Notes: generated by a model not told the origin, from the letters alone. A stretch of 64,000 nt of DNA from JAXMHN01 sp964578605 (GCA_964578605.1 CAZODO010000016.1:5263-69262); one strand, 5' to 3'. Counted from the first letter of the stretch, positions 33,871 through 43,101 are shown. Program-made: numbers and translations.

Positions 33871-36723
33871 ATGAGTGAGGCCATGCTGCCCGGCATCCTG
33901 AATGTGCCCTTTGTGGAGGGGCTCTACGAAGAGTTCCTGCGCAATCCCGACGCGGTGCCCGAGGAATGGCGCGCCTACTTCCGGCAGATGGAGGATGGCG
34001 AGCCCGGGGCGGGATTGGCTCAACCGCAGAGTTCGCAAACCCGGACCGAGAATCCGCTCCGGAGTTCGGCCGCGGGACGTTCGAAACGCCTGACCGGGGC
34101 TGAGGCCCGCGCCGTCGGCGCCCAGGACCGGGTGGACCAGCTCATTCGGGTGTACCGATTGCGCGGCCATATCATTGCCCAGTTCGATCCGCTGGGCCTG
34201 ATCCGCCCGTTTCCCCCCGAGCTGGACCCGGCCTTTTACGGCCTTGAACCCTCCGACCTGGACCGGTTGTTCTCTTGCGAGACGCTGTATTCGGAAAAGC
34301 CCCTGACCCTCCGCAAGATCCTGGAGCGGCTTCAGAATACCTACTGCCGCTATATCGGCGTCGAGTACATGCATATCGACGACCTCACCGTGAGGCGCTG
34401 GTTGCGGAAGCGCATGGAAACGACCGAAAACCGAATCCAGCTGACCCGCGAGGAGCAAATTCGGATTCTCACGCGCCTGACCGACGCGGTGACTTTCGAG
34501 GAGTTCATCCGGAAGAAGTTCATCGGGGCAAAGAGTTTTTCGCTCGAGGGATCGGAAAGCTTGATCCCGCTCCTGGACCTGGCGATTGAAAAAGCGGCAG
34601 AACAAGGGATCCGCGAGATCGTCATGGGCATGGCGCATCGCGGCCGTCTGAACGTGCTGGCAAACATCGTCGGCAAGAGCCCGCGCCAGATTTTCCGGGA
34701 ATTCGAAGATGCCGACCCGGAACTGTATACCGGCCGAGGCGACGTCAAGTACCACCTGGGCTATCGCGGCCGGTGGGAGACGGCGGACGGGAAGAAGCTC
34801 AATCTCTACATGTGTTTCAACCCAAGCCACCTGGAGTTCGTCAATCCCGTGGCGCTGGGAAGGATGCGGGCCATGCTGGATCGGATGGGGAAGGCCGGAG
34901 AGGATGCCGGGTTGGTCATCCTGATCCATGGCGATGCGGCCTTCGCGGGCCAGGGGGCTGTCCAGGAGACCTTGAACCTCAGCCAATTGCCGCCTTATTC
35001 GGTCGGAGGCGCCCTGCATATCGTGGTGAATAACCAGATCGGATTCACCACCTCGCCGCAACAGGGGCGCTCCAGCCTTTACGCCACCGACGTGGCAAAG
35101 ATGCTGCAGGTCCCCATCTTCCACGTCAACGGCGAGGACCCGGAATCCGTGGCGCAGGTCATCCGGTTATCGATGGATTTTCGAAAAGAGTTCCGGCGCG
35201 ATGTGGTGATCGACATGTACGGTTACCGGCGCCTGGGGCATAACGAGGGCGACGAGCCGTCCTTCACGCAGCCGCTGCTTTACCGCGCCATCGAAGCCCG
35301 CAAACCCGTGCGCGAAGGGTACCTGGAGCGCCTGCTCAAAATGAAAGGCGTGACCCGGGAAGAAGCCGACGAGATCGGCGAGCGCCGCCGGGCCAATCTG
35401 GAACGTGAACTGTCGGAGGCGCGCAGCCTTTCCTATCGACCCCCGTTAAGAGAAGTGGACGAGAGCTGGCGAGGGTATGTGGGCGGACCGGATTCGGAAG
35501 TGCCGGAAGTGGCGACTGGGGTGCCCCAAGAGAAGCTGGCAGCCTGGCTGGAGAAGCAGACGCATTTGCCGCCTGATTTCCATCCGCATCCCAAGGTGAA
35601 ACGGTTGCTTGCCGCGCGGTTGGCCATGGCGCGCGGGGAACAACCGCTGGATTGGGCGGCAGCCGAAGCGCTGGCCTTCGCCTCGCTGACGATGGAAGGC
35701 TGGCGCGTTCGATTGACCGGCCAGGATTGCGAACGCGGGACGTTCAGCCATAGGCACGCGGTCCTGCACGACTACGAAGATGGCCGCCGCTATATGCCGC
35801 TCCAGCACCTCTCCCCCAAACAAGCGCCGGTGGAGATCTGCAATAGCCCGCTAAGCGAGGTGGGAGTCATGGGCTTCGAATACGGGTACAGCCTCGATGC
35901 TCCCGAAGGCTTGGTGGCGTGGGAAGCCCAGTTCGGGGATTTCTGCAACGTGGCCCAGGTCATCGTGGACCAGTTCATCGTCAGCGGTGAGGATAAATGG
36001 CGGCGTTTGAGCGGCTTGGTGCTCCTCCTGCCCCACGGCTTCGAAGGGCAGGGCCCCGAGCACTCCAGCGCCCGGTTGGAGCGATTCCTGATGCTTGCCG
36101 CCGAAGACAATATCCAGGTCGTCTACGCGTCCACCCCGGCGCAGTACTTTCATGTGTTGCGCAGACAGGTGGTCCGGCGCTGGAGAAAACCCCTCATCTT
36201 GATGACCCCCAAGAGCCTTCTGCGGCATCCGGAAGCCGTTTCCGGCCTGGAACAACTGGCCAGCGGGACGTTCCAAAGAGTGCTGCCGGACGATCTCCCG
36301 GCCGACCGGCCCGTCTCCCGCGTCCTGCTGTGCGCGGGGAAAATCTTTTACGAACTGCAAAAGTACCGGCGTGATACCGGGCGCGACGATGTGGCTTTGG
36401 TCCGGCTCGAACAGCTCTACCCCCTGGCCTTGGACCGGCTGGAGGCGGCGTTGGAGCCGTATCCCGATGGGACCCCGGTGATGTGGGTCCAGGAAGAACC
36501 CGAAAACATGGGCGCCTGGCGCTTTCTGCGAACGGCTTTGGGTCATGCGCTTCTGGAGCGCTTTCCTTTCACGGCGATGACACGGCCCGCCTCCGCCAGC
36601 CCGGCCACCGGGTCCTTCAACGCGCACAAGATCGAACAGGAACGGCTGATGGAAGCGGCCTTTCAACGCGAGGGAGAAGCCATCCCCAGGTCCGTTGAAG
36701 AGTTTCAGGCCGCCGAACGGTGA
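33871..36723 (+). CDS. sucA: 2-oxoglutarate dehydrogenase E1 component
   Basis: The thiamine-diphosphate-dependent decarboxylase of the TCA-cycle complex, 950 residues, full length. The N-terminal FVEGLYEEFLRNPDAVPEEW is the typical SucA start. Cofactor and active-site blocks are MGMAHRGRLNVLAN, HGDAAFAGQGAVQETLNLSQ, VNNQIGFTTSP and YRRLGHNEGDEPSFTQP. The C-terminal half has GFEYGYSLDAPEGLVAWEAQ and HSSARLERFLML. It is the first gene of sucA-sucB-lpd, with gaps of 19 and 36 bp. The start ATG 33871 lacks a strong ribosome binding site. The preceding 228 bp show no clear promoter. Confidence 0.97.
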   Translation: MSEAMLPGILNVPFVEGLYEEFLRNPDAVPEEWRAYFRQMEDGEPGAGLAQPQSSQTRTENPLRSSAAGRSKRLTGAEARAVGAQDRVDQLIRVYRLRGHIIAQFDPLGLIRPFPPELDPAFYGLEPSDLDRLFSCETLYSEKPLTLRKILERLQNTYCRYIGVEYMHIDDLTVRRWLRKRMETTENRIQLTREEQIRILTRLTDAVTFEEFIRKKFIGAKSFSLEGSESLIPLLDLAIEKAAEQGIREIVMGMAHRGRLNVLANIVGKSPRQIFREFEDADPELYTGRGDVKYHLGYRGRWETADGKKLNLYMCFNPSHLEFVNPVALGRMRAMLDRMGKAGEDAGLVILIHGDAAFAGQGAVQETLNLSQLPPYSVGGALHIVVNNQIGFTTSPQQGRSSLYATDVAKMLQVPIFHVNGEDPESVAQVIRLSMDFRKEFRRDVVIDMYGYRRLGHNEGDEPSFTQPLLYRAIEARKPVREGYLERLLKMKGVTREEADEIGERRRANLERELSEARSLSYRPPLREVDESWRGYVGGPDSEVPEVATGVPQEKLAAWLEKQTHLPPDFHPHPKVKRLLAARLAMARGEQPLDWAAAEALAFASLTMEGWRVRLTGQDCERGTFSHRHAVLHDYEDGRRYMPLQHLSPKQAPVEICNSPLSEVGVMGFEYGYSLDAPEGLVAWEAQFGDFCNVAQVIVDQFIVSGEDKWRRLSGLVLLLPHGFEGQGPEHSSARLERFLMLAAEDNIQVVYASTPAQYFHVLRRQVVRRWRKPLILMTPKSLLRHPEAVSGLEQLASGTFQRVLPDDLPADRPVSRVLLCAGKIFYELQKYRRDTGRDDVALVRLEQLYPLALDRLEAALEPYPDGTPVMWVQEEPENMGAWRFLRTALGHALLERFPFTAMTRPASASPATGSFNAHKIEQERLMEAAFQREGEAIPRSVEEFQAAER

Positions 36724-36742
36724 ACCGCTTGTCTGGGCGTTT

Positions 36743-37975
36743 ATGCAAATTGAAATCAAGGTGCCGGCCCTCGGAGAATCCATCACCGAAGTGGAACTGG
36801 GCGATTGGAAGAAAGGCAAAGGCGACCCCGTGCGCAAAGACGAACCGTTGGTGGTTCTGGAAAGCGACAAAGCCACGGTCGATCTGCCCGCGCCGGAAGC
36901 CGGGGTGCTCACCGAGGTGCTCAAGCAGAAAGGCGAGACGGCCAAGGTTGGAGAGGTTCTCGGGTACCTCGAGCAGGGCGCCCCTGCCCCCACCCAGGCC
37001 GGTTCGAAAACCGGCGCTCCGATCCAGGCCCCCCGCGCAACCGAAGCGGCTGCGCCTCGCGTCATGCCCGCAGCCCAGCACGCCCTCGCGGAGCATGGCC
37101 TCCGAGCCGAAGAGGTTCAAGCGACCGGTCCGGGGGGACGGCTCTTGAAAGAAGATGTGCTCCGGCATGCTGAGCGAGCGGCCCCTTCGCCTCCGCCGCC
37201 GCCGCCCCAGCCCGAACCCGCGCCTGGCCCGGCATCGCCGCCGCCGCCAGCGCCACAGTCCGTTCTGACGGGGGATCGGAGCGAAGACGTGGTTCCCATG
37301 AGCCGGTTGCGCCGGACGGTTGCGGAACGCCTGGTTCAGGCCCAGCAGGGCGCGGCGTTGCTGACGACGTTCAACGAGATCGACATGTCCGCAGTGAGCG
37401 CGCTCCGGAAGGAAGTGGGCGAGGCCTTCCAGGCGAAGCACGGCGTCAAGCTCGGATTCATGTCGTTCTTCGTGAAGGCCAGCGTCGATGCGCTCAAGCT
37501 GATCCCCCAGGTCAATGCAGAAATCAGGGGGCGGGACATTGTCTACCACAAGTTCTGCGATATCGGCGTGGCCATCGGCGGGGGAAAAGGCCTGGTGGTC
37601 CCCGTCTTGCGCAACGCCGAGCGACTGAGCTTCGCGCAGCTTGAGCTCGCGATCGGCGACTTCGCGAAACGAGCCCGGGAAAACAAGTTGAAGCCGGACG
37701 AGCTTCAAGGCGGCACGTTCACGATCAGCAACGGAGGGGTGTATGGTTCGCTGCTCTCCACGCCAATCGTCAATCCGCCCCAGAGCGGCGTGCTCGGAAT
37801 GCATGCGATCCAGGAGCGTCCCGTCGCGCGCGAAGGGCAGGTGGTGATCCGTCCGATGATGTATGTGGCCCTGACCTACGATCACCGGCTGATCGACGGG
37901 CGCGAGGCCGTCACGTTCCTTAAACGCATCAAGGAGGTCATCGAGAACCCCGTCCGTATGCTCCTTGAGATCTAA
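36743..37975 (+). CDS. sucB: Dihydrolipoyl succinyltransferase (E2 of 2-oxoglutarate dehydrogenase)
   Basis: The core of the complex, transferring succinyl groups to CoA. 410 residues from ATG 36743 (MQIEIKVPALGESITEVEL). It has one lipoyl domain with Lys43 in LESDKATVDLPAPEAG, a Pro/Ala linker, an E1/E3-binding domain (AQHALAEHGLRAEEV, TGPGGRLLKEDVLRH, about 110-150), a Pro-rich linker, and the acetyltransferase-fold core ending in the catalytic TYDHRLIDGREAV. ADDSELFK-type segments appear as GGTFTISNGGVYGSLLSTPI. It follows sucA by 19 bp. Confidence 0.97.
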   Translation: MQIEIKVPALGESITEVELGDWKKGKGDPVRKDEPLVVLESDKATVDLPAPEAGVLTEVLKQKGETAKVGEVLGYLEQGAPAPTQAGSKTGAPIQAPRATEAAAPRVMPAAQHALAEHGLRAEEVQATGPGGRLLKEDVLRHAERAAPSPPPPPPQPEPAPGPASPPPPAPQSVLTGDRSEDVVPMSRLRRTVAERLVQAQQGAALLTTFNEIDMSAVSALRKEVGEAFQAKHGVKLGFMSFFVKASVDALKLIPQVNAEIRGRDIVYHKFCDIGVAIGGGKGLVVPVLRNAERLSFAQLELAIGDFAKRARENKLKPDELQGGTFTISNGGVYGSLLSTPIVNPPQSGVLGMHAIQERPVAREGQVVIRPMMYVALTYDHRLIDGREAVTFLKRIKEVIENPVRMLLEI

Positions 37976-38011
37976 CCCTCGCACACGCTGCAGAGTGATT
38001 TCCGGAATACT

Positions 38012-39403
38012 ATGGCCGCTCAAGAACACGACTTGGTGGTGATCGGCGCGGGCCCGGGAGGGTATGTGGCCGCCATTCGCGCCGCGCAACTCGGGCTCAA
38101 CGTCGCTTGCGTCGAGAAAGAACCGGCCCTGGGCGGCACCTGCCTAAGGGTCGGGTGCATCCCCAGCAAAGCGCTGCTTGAATCCAGCGAACTGTTCCAC
38201 GAAGCCCGAACCCGACTGAGCGATCACGGTGTTCGCGTTCAAGGCGTCGAGCTCGACCTTCCCGCGATGATGCGGCGCAAGGACAAGGTCGTGGCTACGC
38301 TTACCAAAGGCGTGGAAGGTCTTTTCAAGAAGAACAAGATCACCCGATACCTCGGGCACGCCCGGATTTCCGCACCCGGCCGGGTCGAGGTCACGGCGGC
38401 TTCCGGGCCCGTCGAGCTGAGGGCAAAGCACCTGATCGTTGCCACCGGCAGCAAGCCCAGCACCCTGCCCGGGGTGCCACTGGATCAAGACCGGATCGGC
38501 ACCAGCACCGAGGCGCTCGGATACCCCGAGGTTCCAAACCACCTCGTTGTGATTGGCGCGGGCTACATCGGGCTGGAATTGGGGTCCGTCTGGCGGCGGC
38601 TCGGCGCGAAAGTCACCGTGCTTGAGTACCTCCCCAGAATCCTTCCAGGCATGGATGACGAACTCGCTGCCGAAGCCCACAAGGCGTTTCAGAAACAAGG
38701 CATCGAGTTCCGGCTCGGAGCCAAAGTCGCCTCCGCCAGGATCGAGGCAGGCCAATGCGTCGTCGAGTGCGAAGGCAGCGAGCCGGTGCGAGGCGACCGC
38801 GTGCTTTCGGCGGTCGGGCGAACTCCGAATACCGAAGGTCTCGGCCTCGAAAACGCCGGGGTTGAGCTGGATCCGAAAGGCCGAGTTCGCGTCAACGAGC
38901 GTTACGAGACAAGGGTTCCAGGCATTTACGCCATTGGCGATGTCATCGGCGGCGCGATGCTGGCCCACAAAGCCGAGGAAGAAGGCATGGCGTGCGCCGA
39001 ACGCATCGTCACCGGTCATGGGCATATCGATTACAGCTCCATCCCAGGGGTGGTCTATACCGACCCGGAAATCGCGTCCGTGGGCCAGACCGAAGACCAG
39101 CTGAAAGCGAACGGAGTGGCTTACAGAAAGGGCGTGTTCCCGTTCCTCGCCAACGGACGAGCCCGCTCCCTCAACAAGACCGAGGGACGCGTCAAAATCC
39201 TCGCCGATGCGAAGACCGACCGCATCCTCGGGGTGCACATCATTGGCCCGCGGGCAGGGGATCTCATCGCCGAAGCCGCTGTGGCCATGGCTTTTGGCGC
39301 CAGCAGCGAAGACCTGGCGCGCAGTTCACACGCCCATCCAACACTCGCGGAGGTTCTCAAAGAAGCCGCCCTCGCCGTCGACAACCGCGCGATCCACATC
39401 TGA
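38012..39403 (+). CDS. lpd: Dihydrolipoyl dehydrogenase (E3)
   Basis: A flavoenzyme that reoxidises the lipoyl arm and passes electrons to NAD+. 463 residues. FAD-binding GAGPGGYVAAIRAAQLG is followed by the redox-active disulfide Cys44-Cys49 in GGTCLRVGCIPSK. The NAD-binding GAGYIGLELGSVW, the FAD contact YAIGDVIGGAMLAHKAEEEG and the C-terminal catalytic HAHPTLAEVLKEA are all intact. It closes the sucA-sucB-lpd operon, and may also serve pyruvate dehydrogenase or glycine cleavage. Confidence 0.97.
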   Translation: MAAQEHDLVVIGAGPGGYVAAIRAAQLGLNVACVEKEPALGGTCLRVGCIPSKALLESSELFHEARTRLSDHGVRVQGVELDLPAMMRRKDKVVATLTKGVEGLFKKNKITRYLGHARISAPGRVEVTAASGPVELRAKHLIVATGSKPSTLPGVPLDQDRIGTSTEALGYPEVPNHLVVIGAGYIGLELGSVWRRLGAKVTVLEYLPRILPGMDDELAAEAHKAFQKQGIEFRLGAKVASARIEAGQCVVECEGSEPVRGDRVLSAVGRTPNTEGLGLENAGVELDPKGRVRVNERYETRVPGIYAIGDVIGGAMLAHKAEEEGMACAERIVTGHGHIDYSSIPGVVYTDPEIASVGQTEDQLKANGVAYRKGVFPFLANGRARSLNKTEGRVKILADAKTDRILGVHIIGPRAGDLIAEAAVAMAFGASSEDLARSSHAHPTLAEVLKEAALAVDNRAIHI

Positions 39404-39489
39404 TCTGAAATCCAGCCGTTTCGGAAGGTGGGAGCGTCCAAGTGACGGAAGCTGGGTCAGCTCGATAGCTTGGGTCTGGCGCAAGCAAG

Positions 39490-39884
39490 CTCTGCTCCCG
39501 CCCACGGTCGCTGACGGCTTCCACGGGAAGATGACCGGCCAGGTCCGGCGCTGGCGTCGTCTCACCGAAAAGGGCGTTCTGCAAACCGGCACGTTCCGTT
39601 TGCCTTCGGTCTACCGGTTCTTCGCCGCCCACCAGATGGATGCGCCCTCGATCAAGCACAACCCGCCGCCTCCGCAGAGCGGGCTCGCCAAAGCTTTCGA
39701 GTGCGCCTTGGCCAATGAGCTTTGGATGACCGACATGACGTTCGGACCGACCCTCAAGCTGGCCAACGGTTCGGTGGTCCACACCCGGTTGTTCGCGCTC
39801 CTGGACGACTGTTCCCGCCTGGGGCCCCATGCCCAGTATTACGACGCCAGAACGCCTGACATGCGGGGGCTAGATGTGTTGTAA
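39490..39884 (+). pseudogene. Fragment of an integrase-core (rve/DDE) transposase
   Basis: The frame reads LPSVYRFFAAHQMD, then ANELWMTDMTFGP (first catalytic Asp), LANGSVVHTRLFALLDDCSR and PHAQYY. These match the middle of an IS481/IS3-like integrase-core transposase frequent in Verrucomicrobiota. Family-like sequence ends near 39846. The second Asp and the Glu of the DDE triad and both termini are missing. No IS terminal repeats were found. It fills part of the 717-bp gap between lpd and the ABC operon; the rest (39885-40120) contains only the palindrome at 39911. Confidence 0.7.
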
Positions 39885-39910
39885 AGGACTGGGAATAAAA
39901 TGGATACAGA

Positions 39911-39930
39911 CCTTCCACAATTGTGGAAGG
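39911..39930. promoter_or_regulatory. Perfect 20-bp palindrome
   Basis: CCTTCCACAATTGTGGAAGG is self-complementary over all 20 bases. It lies 190 bp upstream of the ABC transporter start and 27 bp after the transposase relic. It could be an operator for a dimeric regulator or debris of the mobile element. There is no poly-T on either side. Confidence 0.5.
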
Positions 39931-40120
39931 AGGCAAACAGGGATTGTCGGGCCGCCGACAGGCGCTTGTGGTTTCAGGCCGGACAATCGCTCTTCGAATC
40001 TGGTTGCCCTCCGCCCCGCTCGCGAGTGATCTTGTCGGGGATGAAAGACGGGGTTGTTTCCAGATCTCCAGGTTTCAGGCACGCGATAGTGTCCTTAGGC
40101 CAGCACGGGAACGGGTTCTA

Positions 40121-41086
40121 ATGGAACTCGCACTCAAAGTGGAGGGGCTTGGGAAGGTCTACGCGCCCCGGAGACGATGGGGAAGACGCGCTGGCGAACC
40201 CATCCAGGCGGTCGACAACGTCCGCTTTGACGTTCCTGTCGGCAAGATCTTCGGCCTGCTGGGACCAAACGGCGCGGGCAAAACCACCATGCTAAAGATG
40301 CTCAGCACCCGGATCCTGCCCACCACAGGCCGGGCTTCTGTGCTGGGATTCGACGTTGCGCGAGAGCCCCTGGAAGTCCGTCGCCGCATCTCGGCCGTCG
40401 TTCAGGAGACCGCAGTCGATATGTTGCTCAATGCCCGCGACAACCTGCTGACCTATGCCCGTTTCCACGGTGTGCCAGGTCAGGAAGCACGACGCCGCGC
40501 TGAAAGAACCATGGAACGGTTCCAGCTTGTCTCTCAGGCGGACCGCAAAGTGATGGACCTGAGCGGCGGCTTCCGCAGGCGGGTCCAAGTCGCCAAGATC
40601 TTTCTGGTGGATACCCCCGTGGTGTTCCTGGACGAGTTTTCGTCCGGAATGGACCCTATCCTGAAGCGCGCGGTGATGGATGATCTCCGCGACGCCGCGG
40701 CGAAAGGGCGCACGATCATTCTTACGACCCAGATTCTGAGCGAAGCCGAAGAACTGTGCGACGACATTCTGATTATCAATCGCGGACGCGAGATTGCGCG
40801 GGGCGACCTGCACACGCTTAAGCTCCTTTCCCAAGGCGTTTACGAGATCACCATGACCTTCGCGGGTATTCCACCCTCGCTGGAAGAGGAGGTCGTTCGG
40901 CTCCAGCCCTTGCGCCATGGGATTCACCAGAACACGCTCGAACTTGCGCTTAAGGTTGAGGAGCCGCGCCTGCTCGAGATCGTGAACCGCCTCGCCACAA
41001 AGGGCAAAGTGCTGCGCCTTGAGATTGGCGGTGCCAGCCTGGAAGACATCTTCATCGAACTCACGCAGAAGCCCCCGGACGAATGA
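40121..41086 (+). CDS. ABC-2 type exporter ATPase subunit
   Basis: A 321-residue ATP-binding subunit from ATG 40121; homology starts at MELALKVEGLGKVYAP and the long upstream frame is not supported. Walker A is GLLGPNGAGKTTMLKML. The signature is LSGGFRRR instead of LSGGQ. Walker B is VVFLDEFSSGMD, with the catalytic Glu present. The switch position reads ILTTQILSEAEELCDD, with Gln where most ABC ATPases have His. A C-terminal extension (about 230-321) is typical of drug or polysaccharide exporters. It overlaps the permease start by 4 bp. Confidence 0.9.
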   Translation: MELALKVEGLGKVYAPRRRWGRRAGEPIQAVDNVRFDVPVGKIFGLLGPNGAGKTTMLKMLSTRILPTTGRASVLGFDVAREPLEVRRRISAVVQETAVDMLLNARDNLLTYARFHGVPGQEARRRAERTMERFQLVSQADRKVMDLSGGFRRRVQVAKIFLVDTPVVFLDEFSSGMDPILKRAVMDDLRDAAAKGRTIILTTQILSEAEELCDDILIINRGREIARGDLHTLKLLSQGVYEITMTFAGIPPSLEEEVVRLQPLRHGIHQNTLELALKVEEPRLLEIVNRLATKGKVLRLEIGGASLEDIFIELTQKPPDE

Positions 41087-41922
41087 CCGCCCCGCCCCCG
41101 AAGCCCTCAACACCTCGTCTCTCGGATGCTCGGCGTTCCGGAGCGGAGACGACGCTTGGGAGCCCGCTCGCCGCACTTTCCGCCGTCTTCTATCGCGAAG
41201 GCAAGATTCGCGCGACCAATCTGGCCTTCATCTTCTGGGACCTTTTCTATCCGCTGGGATATTTGCTGGTCTTCGGCGTCGGCATCAATGCGTCGTTCGG
41301 ATCGCCCTTTCCCAAAGAACAGCTCGATTACAACTCGTTTTTTCTGGCGAGCGTGCTTGGGATGGCCAGTTTCGGCATTGCGTCGAACACGGCCTGGTCC
41401 TTCTTCCTGGACCGGGACAACGGCATCTTTTACGAGATCCTCACCTACCCGATCAGCCGCGGGGAATACATGATCGGCAAGGTGTTGTTCAACCTGTGTG
41501 TCGCTTTGCTGCAAGCGGCATTGACCGTGGCTTTGGCCTCCCTGTTGTTGAAGGTGCCGATTCGCTGGGAATTGATGCCGCTCCTTCTCGCCGCCGTCCT
41601 CCTGGGAACCGCGGGCTGGTTCTGCTTCTACTCCATCTTCGCCCTGCGGATTCGGCGGAACGATTCCTTCAATACCGTGACGTCGATCTTTTACTTCGTG
41701 TTCCTGTTCGCCAGTTCGATGTTTTACCCCCTGGAACCGTTGCCGGCATGGTTTCGCGCTGCTGCCCTGGCCAACCCGGTCACGTGGCATGTCGATGTCC
41801 TGCGCTACGCGTCCATCGGCATCGGGAACCCGGCCCAACTCGCCTGGGAAGGCGCCGCGTTTCTCTTGTTCACCGGCATTTCGTTCGTGCTCGCCGTCCG
41901 GTCCCTTCAAAGCCAGGGCTAG
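41083..41922 (+). CDS. ABC-2 type exporter permease subunit
   Basis: A 279-residue inner-membrane protein with about six helices. An amphipathic start (SAVFYREGKIRATNLAFIFW, then DLFYPLGYLLVFGVGI) is followed by the family region FYEILTYPISRGEYMIGKVL. Later helices include PLLLAAVLLGTAGWFCFYS and FYFVFLFASSMFYPLEPLP, with conserved LANPVTWHVDVLRY near the end. The ATGA overlap with the ATPase gene shows translational coupling. The substrate is unknown; relatives export drugs, nodulation factors or polysaccharides. Confidence 0.9.
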   Translation: MTAPPPKPSTPRLSDARRSGAETTLGSPLAALSAVFYREGKIRATNLAFIFWDLFYPLGYLLVFGVGINASFGSPFPKEQLDYNSFFLASVLGMASFGIASNTAWSFFLDRDNGIFYEILTYPISRGEYMIGKVLFNLCVALLQAALTVALASLLLKVPIRWELMPLLLAAVLLGTAGWFCFYSIFALRIRRNDSFNTVTSIFYFVFLFASSMFYPLEPLPAWFRAAALANPVTWHVDVLRYASIGIGNPAQLAWEGAAFLLFTGISFVLAVRSLQSQG

Positions 41923-42039
41923 AGGCTTGAGGGGGTTGCCGCTTGCGAAGCCAGACCGGCAACACGGACCCGCCGAATTCGCCGCACTGCGCCGGGGAAC
42001 CTGGTCACCTGGACCGGCCTGGTGCGCACGCCCCCGCGA

Positions 42040-42918
42040 TCAGGCGGAAGCGCCGCCTTCCAAACCCTTGAGGTAGGCCAGGATCAGCTCCGGCAGATCG
42101 GCGCTGTACCCGCCTTCCAGCACGCTGAATGAGGGAGTCCCCGTTTCTCGAATCCTCGCGCCAAGCCAGCGGAAATCCTCCGCCTGCAGCGGTGCGTCGC
42201 TTAGCGGATCCTTCTCATACGCGTCAAAGCCCGCCGACACCGCGATCAATTCGGGCTTGAATCGAGCCATCTCGTCCAAGGCCTTCTCCAGCGCCTCGCG
42301 GTAAACGGCATGGCCGGCACCCGGCGCAACAGGATAATTGCAGGCATTGCTGATCGAGCGCACACCTGTCCCCGGGTAAGCCGGGTGTTGATGAATCGAG
42401 AAAAAGGCGAACCTCGGGTCGTCCAGCAGGATCGCCTCGGTCCCGTTGCCGTGGTGCACATCAAAGTCGAACACGGCGACCTTCCCTGTCCCTGTTGCCG
42501 CGGCCTCCAACACCGCGATGGCAATCGAGTTCAGATAGCAGAATCCCATGGCGCGATCCCGCGTGGCATGGTGCCCTGGCGGCCGGAGCAAGCTGAGGGA
42601 CGGTTTGCCTTCGCGCGCCCATTTGAGAGCGTGCAGGGCCCCTCCCACCGAACGCAGCGCGTGCCCCAGGATGCCCGCATAACCCGGCGTGTCGGCGTCA
42701 AAATCTCCCGGAGGCGCCTTGAGACTGTCGAGATGCTTCTGGCGATGCGCCCGCAAGACCGCGGTGGCGGGGACTTCGAGCGGTTCGAGCCAATCGATCG
42801 TCACATCCTTTTGCTGACGCAATCGCTCCGTCGTGCGGCTGATTCGCTGAGGGCTTTCCGGGTGCCCGGCCTGGACATATTCGGTGCAACGGCTGCTGGT
42901 GATGATCTTCATCGTCAT
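42040..42918 (-). CDS. Histone deacetylase/AcuC family zinc hydrolase
   Basis: A 292-residue amide hydrolase of the HDAC fold, which in bacteria deacetylates acetyl-lysine proteins, acetylpolyamines or similar amides. The active site is complete: the His pair in LRPPGHHATRD, zinc ligands in VFDFDVHHGNGTEA and VSAGFDAYEKDPLSD, and the transition-state Tyr in LEGGYSADL. The start at 42918 or 42912 (MTMKII or MKII) makes little difference. A structured RNA candidate ending in a terminator lies 12-183 bp upstream on the same strand, so expression could be controlled by attenuation. Confidence 0.92.
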   Translation of the reverse strand: MTMKIITSSRCTEYVQAGHPESPQRISRTTERLRQQKDVTIDWLEPLEVPATAVLRAHRQKHLDSLKAPPGDFDADTPGYAGILGHALRSVGGALHALKWAREGKPSLSLLRPPGHHATRDRAMGFCYLNSIAIAVLEAAATGTGKVAVFDFDVHHGNGTEAILLDDPRFAFFSIHQHPAYPGTGVRSISNACNYPVAPGAGHAVYREALEKALDEMARFKPELIAVSAGFDAYEKDPLSDAPLQAEDFRWLGARIRETGTPSFSVLEGGYSADLPELILAYLKGLEGGASA

Positions 42919-42930
42919 TCCCCAGAGGTG

Positions 42931-42960
42931 AAAAAAGAGCGGGCGCCTTGCGACGCCCGC
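42931..42960 (-). terminator. Rho-independent terminator just upstream of the deacetylase gene
   Basis: On the minus strand, GCGGGCG-TCGCAAGG-CGCCCGC is followed by TCTTTTTT. It is a textbook intrinsic terminator, but it sits before, not after, the only minus-strand gene here (start 42918). Confidence 0.85.
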
Positions 42961-43101
42961 CTAACCCAAACAACCAAACTCCTCGTCGGCCCACAAGGGC
43001 GGAGGACTCGAGAGCGAGCATCCACTCGCTCAGATGCAACCAAACCACCCTCATCAGACGCAGCCGAGCGGACGGATCTTCAAAGTTTTTGGATCCGCTC
43101 G
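42931..43101 (-). ncRNA. Multi-hairpin RNA candidate (leader or small RNA)
   Basis: Read on the minus strand from 43101, three perfect stems occur in order. The first is CGAGCGGA with TCCGCTCG (43101-43065). The second is GAGCGAG-TGGATG-CTCGCTC (43031-43012). The third is nested, CCTC and GCCC with GGGC and GAGG (43004-42981). A terminator hairpin with six U follows. No protein-like frame fits. It ends 12 bp before the deacetylase-family start codon. It may be an attenuator or riboswitch-like leader of that gene, or a free small RNA. No known RNA family was recognised. Confidence 0.45.
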
